From Verrucomicrobiia bacterium (GTDB lineage: Bacteria; Verrucomicrobiota; Verrucomicrobiia; JABWAM01), in the NCBI GenBank assembly GCA_028687435.1, contig JAQUAF010000058.1, positions 1 through 36,845 on the forward strand: DNA of 36,845 nucleotides. Direction: 5' to 3'. Both the position numbers and the translations under genes were made by a program. Below are positions 32,637-36,845 of this stretch, in pieces (positions within the stretch are counted from its first letter, which is position 1; every line of letters starts with the position of its first letter). Under the pieces are notes generated by a model. The model did not search any database. It was given only the letters and a program-made list of their open reading frames with translations, and was not told where the DNA came from.

Positions 32637-33556
32637 GGATCCATTGTCTCGATGAGTGTTCCTGACGTGGGAGACACATAATCAACGCCAGGCATGCTTC
32701 CATTTATGAATGTATAGGTTCTTTTGAAAAATGAAATGCCATCTAGGTCCGGCGTCCTTACAACCCATTGCGTCGTAAATTGATACATGCAACCTGCAAG
32801 ATAAAGATCCCCAGCCCGAGCACAAACAGAATGTTGATCATTGCCCAGCATCCCAGACAATGGGGTTGCCATATTTCCAGAGCGAATGCTGCTCCAATTT
32901 GTTCCTGTCGAGGGAACACCAGAATCGCACTCATTAATAATATTCCCAACAGTACCCACAAGTTCTCGAATCTGCAACCCCTCAAAATCCACAGCGCATT
33001 TCGTATAACGCACAGTATCCAAAAGGTACCGTTTGACACCGTCTGGCTTGGGATCCGTACAGGTGCCACTGATGGCCTGAGGCGTATCCCGATCCGGATA
33101 AACGACATCCACATTTATAGACGCCACTTCGGTAAAACCGCCATCATCCGTGGTATGAGGTGAGTTTGCATTGTCGTCATCCACCTGGAGCTTGACACCC
33201 ACCGTTATTACATTTGCAAGACTGGTTGGCGATTTCCATGTTTTTGGCGTGCCAATATTGTTGCCTGTGAATGAGCCTTGATTGATAATCCACTTGACAT
33301 GCTGCTGTGGATCAATCGAGTCCTGAACCTCATTGCCGCAGTCGCAATCGGCGTCTTTCAGGCCGCCGGCAGTAAAGGTCAAGTTTTTTCCCACAGCCAC
33401 AACTTGTTTTTGTCCGTCTCTTTGGTCCGGCGACACCTGAATATTACCTTTGGGCGAGGTTCCAGCGCTGGTTTCACCTTCGGCGCACGCTCCGAATATT
33501 ATCCGAATTGGCGCCGCGGCAACAACCATCATCAATATCCATGTTTTCAGTTTCAT
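32633..33556 (-). CDS. Cysteine-rich exported protein, unrecognised
   Basis: 307 residues with a signal peptide (MKLKTWILMMVVAAAPIRIIFGA). The mature chain has eight cysteines, including CDCGNE, GTCTDPK and NECDSG, spaced as in disulphide-bonded surface proteins. Parts such as NITVGVKLQVDDDN-type strands look beta-rich and Ig-like, but I do not recognise a family. The ribosome-binding site is AAAGGACA. It is translationally coupled to the STN-like gene downstream. Its disulphides are plausible clients of the redox genes in the same block (inference). Confidence 0.7.
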   Translation of the reverse strand: MKLKTWILMMVVAAAPIRIIFGACAEGETSAGTSPKGNIQVSPDQRDGQKQVVAVGKNLTFTAGGLKDADCDCGNEVQDSIDPQQHVKWIINQGSFTGNNIGTPKTWKSPTSLANVITVGVKLQVDDDNANSPHTTDDGGFTEVASINVDVVYPDRDTPQAISGTCTDPKPDGVKRYLLDTVRYTKCAVDFEGLQIRELVGTVGNIINECDSGVPSTGTNWSSIRSGNMATPLSGMLGNDQHSVCARAGDLYLAGCMYQFTTQWVVRTPDLDGISFFKRTYTFINGSMPGVDYVSPTSGTLIETMDP

Positions 33557-33575
33557 TGTCTTGTCCTTTCTTTTT

Positions 33576-33812
33576 AGAGGGTGTTAGGAAATTAAACTGT
33601 CCTATCAGGTTCAGGATTTATATTTTTACATTTTTTCAAACTATACCATTCTGGAGAATGTCAAATTTTTTAGAGCATTATTTCCCTCTGAAAACTGGAT
33701 CATTTTTCTTTACCAAAAATTTGAATTCTTCCACCAATATCTGAAAATTACGTTTTTTTACACCTTTCACATTGAACATTAATGAGTTGCAATATTTTTC
33801 ACAACACCCTCT
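33576..33812. repeat. A/T-rich 237-bp stretch bounded by 10-bp inverted repeats (AGAGGGTGTT/AACACCCTCT)
   Basis: AGAGGGTGTT at 33576-33585 and its exact complement at 33803-33812 enclose strongly A/T-rich DNA without a gene. The left end (TAGAGGGTGTTAGGAAATT) resembles 36763-36780 (TAGAGGGTCAGGAAATT) at the right edge of the window. It may be a small non-autonomous element or a relic of an insertion sequence; it must also contain the promoter of the exported-protein pair. Confidence 0.5.
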
Positions 33813-33813
33813 T

Positions 33814-35811
33814 TTAGGGGTGGTTTTTTAAATAGCGTTTGGTCCATTCGCGTTTCTCATAGACCAGCATGTCGTCAAGCTGCTTTCTAAAATCATCCGT
33901 GTTGCCGTACTTGGCCAGAAGCATTCTCCCATTCTTTTCATCCACAACCGGATTGCGTGTCGCATCCAAACTCAATAAAAGCCTGAAGGCGCAAGTTTTT
34001 TCGGCTTGAAAATCGGGCTGCCTTCCGGGTGGAAGGCCATCTCCATCCAGAGTGAGAATTGCTTCCGTATGACGCCGGACATTTTCTTTCTCCGCCGGGC
34101 CCAATTCAATATAGGCGCCAGCCGCCCAAGCATGCGCCCTGGCCTTCGTTAAACTGTCCATGGCCGGATCGTCCAGGATGCGATCATAGGTGGTGAGGGC
34201 CGCCCGCAAATCGCCGGGCCAATCGGCGCCGTTCGCGTAGATGCCGCCAATTCTTAGCAGCAAATCGCCCCGTTCAATGGATGTCTTGGCCCGTTCAATT
34301 TGATCGGACAGTTTTCGGATTTCAAGGTCTCGAGCTTCGGTTGTGCCGCGAACCGTCGGCGGCAAAAGCTTGCCGGTTGCGGCAAGTCCTTTTCCCCCGG
34401 AATATCTGGCTTTTACAATGGAATCCTGCTTGTCAAATATTTCCACGGATTTGTCGCCGTTGGATTCCCACGTGACCTTTTCATAACCGCCGTCATTCAG
34501 ATATCGGAAGGAGTTTTTTTCCACGCCCAAAACGTCGGCTTCCGCAACTCTTCCTTTTTCGTCGTAGGCGTATCTGGCAAGAGGTTTGCCGTCCTGCAGA
34601 ATCTCGGTGACACGCCCCTCTTTGTCATATTTAAACTGGGTCATGACGGTGGTGTCGCCGTCGGAGTCGGTCTGACGCATCAATTTCGCCTGTTCGTCGT
34701 AGGAAAAAGTCCTCTTTGAAAGCAAGCATTCCCCCTTGGAGATCATGACGCTCCTGGTTTTTCCCGCCAATGGGCCCGACACAAAGGTTGAACTCACCTT
34801 TTTTACGCCATTTGCGGACAGGATTTCTTCCCGTCCATTTGCGCGATAGAGGTGTTCGCTTTCCCCCTTGGAATTTTTCCGCTCAATGGCGGCGGCAGAC
34901 GGGTTTGGCCCCGGTTTTATCGAATACCGCCAAGTGTTGGCTTCGGCGGCATCCGTTAAAATCAGGCGCGTGGCCGCATCCCATGTCAGACATCGCCACC
35001 CCCCATCCGCCTCGGTGATCTTCAGGAAAGGCTGTGTTTCTCCGGTGACCCCAAATTCGAATTGGCGGCTCTTTCCATCCGGCCAAACAAGACGCTTGAG
35101 TGTCCGCTCCAAACCTTTCACCACGGATACACTCCGGCCGTTGACTGTTTGGGAAATAATGACTGGCCGGTTGTTCCACGCCATTGTCAGCCGTTTCTCT
35201 CCGTAAACCAACGCCGACGGCTCGCCCGTCACGGGGTCCCTCTCAACCCGCAGGACGACGCTTCCACCGCACCGTATCGCCGATACGGCGCCGTCCGGTC
35301 CGGTCCTGACAAATTCAATGCGCCGGGTCCGATTGCTCATGGCCATGAGTTGGGCCTTTGCGTATTCAAGTTTCCATGAACATTCCGTCCAAACCGTCGC
35401 GGAATTATCCCGGATTTCAGCGGCCCATCCTGTCGCCCCTTTAAGAACCGTATCGGCCGGCTTGCTTTTCCCAAAATGATTGAACCATCCATCCGGCTGG
35501 GTTAAAACCCAACGCTGTTGATCCTCCTGAAGAAAAAGGGAATCAAATGGAAAAAGTTCGAAACCCGCTCCAACCAACCTCGAATTTCTCTCCCGGCTTG
35601 TAAAGTGCAGGATGAGGGGAATCTTCTGGCCATCGCAATCCACGTCAACGAGCTTCCACCACAGGGAAACCAGGCCGGTCTCCGAACAGCCGTCATAAAA
35701 ATTGACTGGCGTCCGGAAGGCCAATCCACAAGCCGCCGCCTCTCTCGCTGCAAGCGCGAGGATGCCCGCAAAAACAATCGTCCAACGCGCTGTTTGAAAG
35801 GGGATTTTCAT
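33814..35811 (-). CDS. Exported RHS/YD-repeat protein with C-terminal helical repeats
   Basis: 665 residues with a signal peptide (MKIPFQTARWTIVFAGILALAAREAAA). Residues 40-300 are beta-rich and contain a DUF6531-like start (LVDVDCDGQKIPLILHFTSRERNSRLVGAGFELFPFDSLFL). YD-type repeats follow at 368-377 (FSYDEQAKL), 393-404 (FKYDKEGRVTEI) and 414-427 (YAYDEKGRVAEADV). From about 490 on there are alpha-helical, TPR-like segments. It is short for an RHS protein and ends without a toxin-like C-terminal domain, so it is probably a cell-surface or scaffold protein, not a polymorphic toxin. It carries eight cysteines after the signal. It lies 39 bp downstream of a 54-residue membrane peptide gene. 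Confidence 0.8.
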   Translation of the reverse strand: MKIPFQTARWTIVFAGILALAAREAAACGLAFRTPVNFYDGCSETGLVSLWWKLVDVDCDGQKIPLILHFTSRERNSRLVGAGFELFPFDSLFLQEDQQRWVLTQPDGWFNHFGKSKPADTVLKGATGWAAEIRDNSATVWTECSWKLEYAKAQLMAMSNRTRRIEFVRTGPDGAVSAIRCGGSVVLRVERDPVTGEPSALVYGEKRLTMAWNNRPVIISQTVNGRSVSVVKGLERTLKRLVWPDGKSRQFEFGVTGETQPFLKITEADGGWRCLTWDAATRLILTDAAEANTWRYSIKPGPNPSAAAIERKNSKGESEHLYRANGREEILSANGVKKVSSTFVSGPLAGKTRSVMISKGECLLSKRTFSYDEQAKLMRQTDSDGDTTVMTQFKYDKEGRVTEILQDGKPLARYAYDEKGRVAEADVLGVEKNSFRYLNDGGYEKVTWESNGDKSVEIFDKQDSIVKARYSGGKGLAATGKLLPPTVRGTTEARDLEIRKLSDQIERAKTSIERGDLLLRIGGIYANGADWPGDLRAALTTYDRILDDPAMDSLTKARAHAWAAGAYIELGPAEKENVRRHTEAILTLDGDGLPPGRQPDFQAEKTCAFRLLLSLDATRNPVVDEKNGRMLLAKYGNTDDFRKQLDDMLVYEKREWTKRYLKNHP

Positions 35812-35850
35812 GGCCGTGCGGAGGCAAGACGGGGGGTGGAATCCGCGCTC

Positions 35851-36015
35851 CTACTCTGACACGCCCGAACTGCTGCTCGAACTGCATTGGTTGTCGTCAA
35901 AACAGACCGGGACAGGCGCTTTGCCCTTTTGCTGCTGTTGCTGCCTTGCATAGCTGACCAGGACGATAAGGTACACCAGACCGATGTAGATGGCTAATTT
36001 GGCTAAACTCTTCAC
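35851..36015 (-). CDS. 54-residue membrane peptide with a Cys-Ser tail
   Basis: GTG start at 36015 preceded by a perfect AGGAGG (36021-36026), and TAG at 35851-35853. The product starts MKSLAKLAIYIGLVYLIVLVSYARQQQQQ: one membrane helix, a glutamine run, then a short tail VCFDDNQCSSSSSSG with two cysteines (38 and 44) and six serines. Too short for most gene callers. It is upstream of the RHS gene with a promoter at 36041-36070. No family recognised. The topology and CxxxxxC spacing make it look like an anchored partner of the exported redox and RHS proteins (inference). Confidence 0.75.
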   Translation of the reverse strand: MKSLAKLAIYIGLVYLIVLVSYARQQQQQKGKAPVPVCFDDNQCSSSSSSGVSE

Positions 36016-36040
36016 TGGAGTCCTCCTTGTGTTAATCTGC

Positions 36041-36070
36041 TGATTATGGCATGGGCGTATAGCATTGCAA
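36041..36070 (-). promoter_or_regulatory. Probable promoter of the membrane-peptide/RHS genes
   Basis: Minus strand: -35 TTGCAA (36065-36070), 18-base spacer, -10 TAATCA (36041-36046), then the AGGAGG and GTG start. The MITE-like element ends 17 bp upstream of it. Confidence 0.45.
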
Positions 36071-36087
36071 CTCTTTATTTATGAAAA

Positions 36088-36360
36088 GAGGCTCTTGCAA
36101 AACTACGATACTTGGCGTTGCAGCGGATTTTTTTCGCTGGGAAGGCGTGGAGCTTGGGCAATCCCTGCAACGGGCTTGCCCAAGCGACACAACGCCGCCA
36201 GCGAAAACAAAGACGCACAACCCTTTGGGCGACAACCGCTTTGGCCAACTCCGGCGTTGACATCCTCGATTTCACTCGGGACAAGCCTGAGCCTGTCGAA
36301 TGGCTTGGATTTGGCCAAAGCGGTTCATCGCGCCAAGCATCGTAGTTTTGCAAGAACCTC
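36088..36360. mobile_element. 273-bp MITE-like element with 30-bp imperfect terminal inverted repeats
   Basis: The left end is GAGGCTCTTGCAAAACTACG (36088-36107), continuing to GATACTTGGCG; the right end (36331-36360) is its complement with two mismatches. Further nested inverted repeats: TTTTCGCTGG (36131-36140) with CCAGCGAAAA (36198-36207); CTTGGGCAA (36153-36161) with TTGCCCAAG (36176-36184); AACCGCTTTGGCCAA (36234-36248) with TTGGCCAAAGCGGTT (36311-36325). AAAA flanks both ends, a possible 4-bp target duplication. No transposase is encoded. The element also contains the CCTGAGCCTGTCGAA block. Confidence 0.8.
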
Positions 36361-36373
36361 AAAAGTTAAAAAT

Positions 36374-36695
36374 TCATTGCGGTTGATCGTCGGAATGATG
36401 GCATGCGCTCACAGATAACACGTCCAGCAAATCGCTTGCCGCAAAGGGTTTTCGCAATGCCTCTCCAACACCGAACTTTTGCGCTTCACGAGGGTCGATG
36501 CTGGCAGGACATGCGGACAGCATGACAATCTTTCCTGTCCATCCCTTTGTCCGGAGCAATTCGGCCGCTTCGAGGCCATTATAATCCGGCATCTGGCAGT
36601 CGGCAGGGCAACACATCCACTTCATGCTCGCGAAGAAGGGACAGCGCCTCCCTTGGGTGGCCGGCCAACAACACTTGCCAGCCTCAATCTGAAGC
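36374..36695 (-). pseudogene. Frameshifted, N-terminally truncated response-regulator receiver domain
   Basis: One minus-strand frame reads WQVLLAGHPREALSLLREHEVDVL; after a one-base shift near 36600-36610 a second frame continues DCQMPDYNGLEAAELLRTKGWTGKIVMLSA and then FGVGEALRKPFAASDLLDVL. Joined, they form a receiver domain with phosphoacceptor Asp (DCQMPDYNG) and switch lysine (RKPF), but the first strand with the acidic pair is missing. An extra C in the CCCTGCCGACTGCC stretch explains the shift. The stop at 36374 lies 14 bp from the MITE-like element. Confidence 0.7.
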
Positions 36696-36845
36696 ATTAT
36701 CAAGAAATTGAGGGCGACTGGGCGCATGGCAGTTCCGTCGGGTTTTTTGGGTGGGTTTTAGCCTAGAGGGTCAGGAAATTTTAGATTTAGGGCTACGCTG
36801 GCTTGCCGAACATCTCAGGGGCGGTTTTATTTTCCCTTTGGATTT

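Noticed and set aside
33814..35811. Polymorphic RHS toxin
   Set aside because: Only about three YD repeats, no RHS core PxxxxDPxGL motif and no variable C-terminal toxin domain or immunity gene next to it.
36374..36727. Intact 117-residue response regulator
   Set aside because: The N-terminal third is out of frame relative to the receiver domain and the acidic pair is missing; it is a pseudogene.

Overview
The window looks like a chromosomal stretch of a GC-moderate Gram-negative bacterium. Lipoproteins, periplasmic thiol proteins, a DUF374-type acyltransferase and a secretin-like STN domain point to a double membrane. The gene mix (stand-alone helicase-associated repeat protein, RHS/YD secreted protein, MauE/rhodanese/TPR redox genes, fused MFS-spermidine synthase, many PAS/REC proteins) fits the Verrucomicrobiota/Kiritimatiellota (PVC) side of the tree best. 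This is an inference from gene content only, and there is no rRNA to settle it.

Left part (1-2280): a restriction-modification pair arranged tail to tail. The adenine methyltransferase has a strong promoter that would give a leaderless mRNA, and a run of nine C inside its N-terminal coding region.

Polyketide beta-branching block (2413-8519, all minus strand): trans enoyl reductase (PfaD/PksE type), donor ACP, Cys-to-Ser decarboxylating ketosynthase, HMG-CoA synthase homologue, ECH1 and ECH2. Together these form a complete HMGS (HCS) cassette that converts a beta-keto group on a PKS-bound chain into a carbon branch. No polyketide synthase or acyltransferase lies in the window, so the cassette must act on a synthase encoded elsewhere. 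The block is threaded with 7-8 bp tandem repeats and two hairpin repeats.

Housekeeping and signalling part (8646-21758): HD-GYP response regulator, trpF, acpP and fabF (with promoter and an intervening terminator), a rhomboid protease, a fused MFS-spermidine synthase-like protein, a large PAS-PAS-GAF-PAS hybrid histidine kinase, a CheY-like regulator, a GT39-like membrane protein and a DUF374 acyltransferase.

Accessory part (21759-36845): dispersed repeats, a small exported protein, a Fic protein with a palindromic candidate operator, a broken tRNA-Arg (probable attachment-site scar), then a minus-strand block. Its core is a six-gene operon with overlapping or nearly touching genes: HEAT-repeat exported protein, thioredoxin-fold/TPR protein, rhodanese, MauE-like membrane protein, lipoprotein, and a protein made of twelve helicase-associated (HA) repeats. 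Upstream are an STN-domain protein, a cysteine-rich exported protein, an RHS/YD-repeat protein and an unlisted 54-residue membrane peptide with a Cys-Ser tail. The block ends at a 273-bp MITE-like element and a frameshifted response-regulator pseudogene. The best candidates for something undescribed are this thiol-redox/RHS/HA-repeat locus and the orphan beta-branching cassette.
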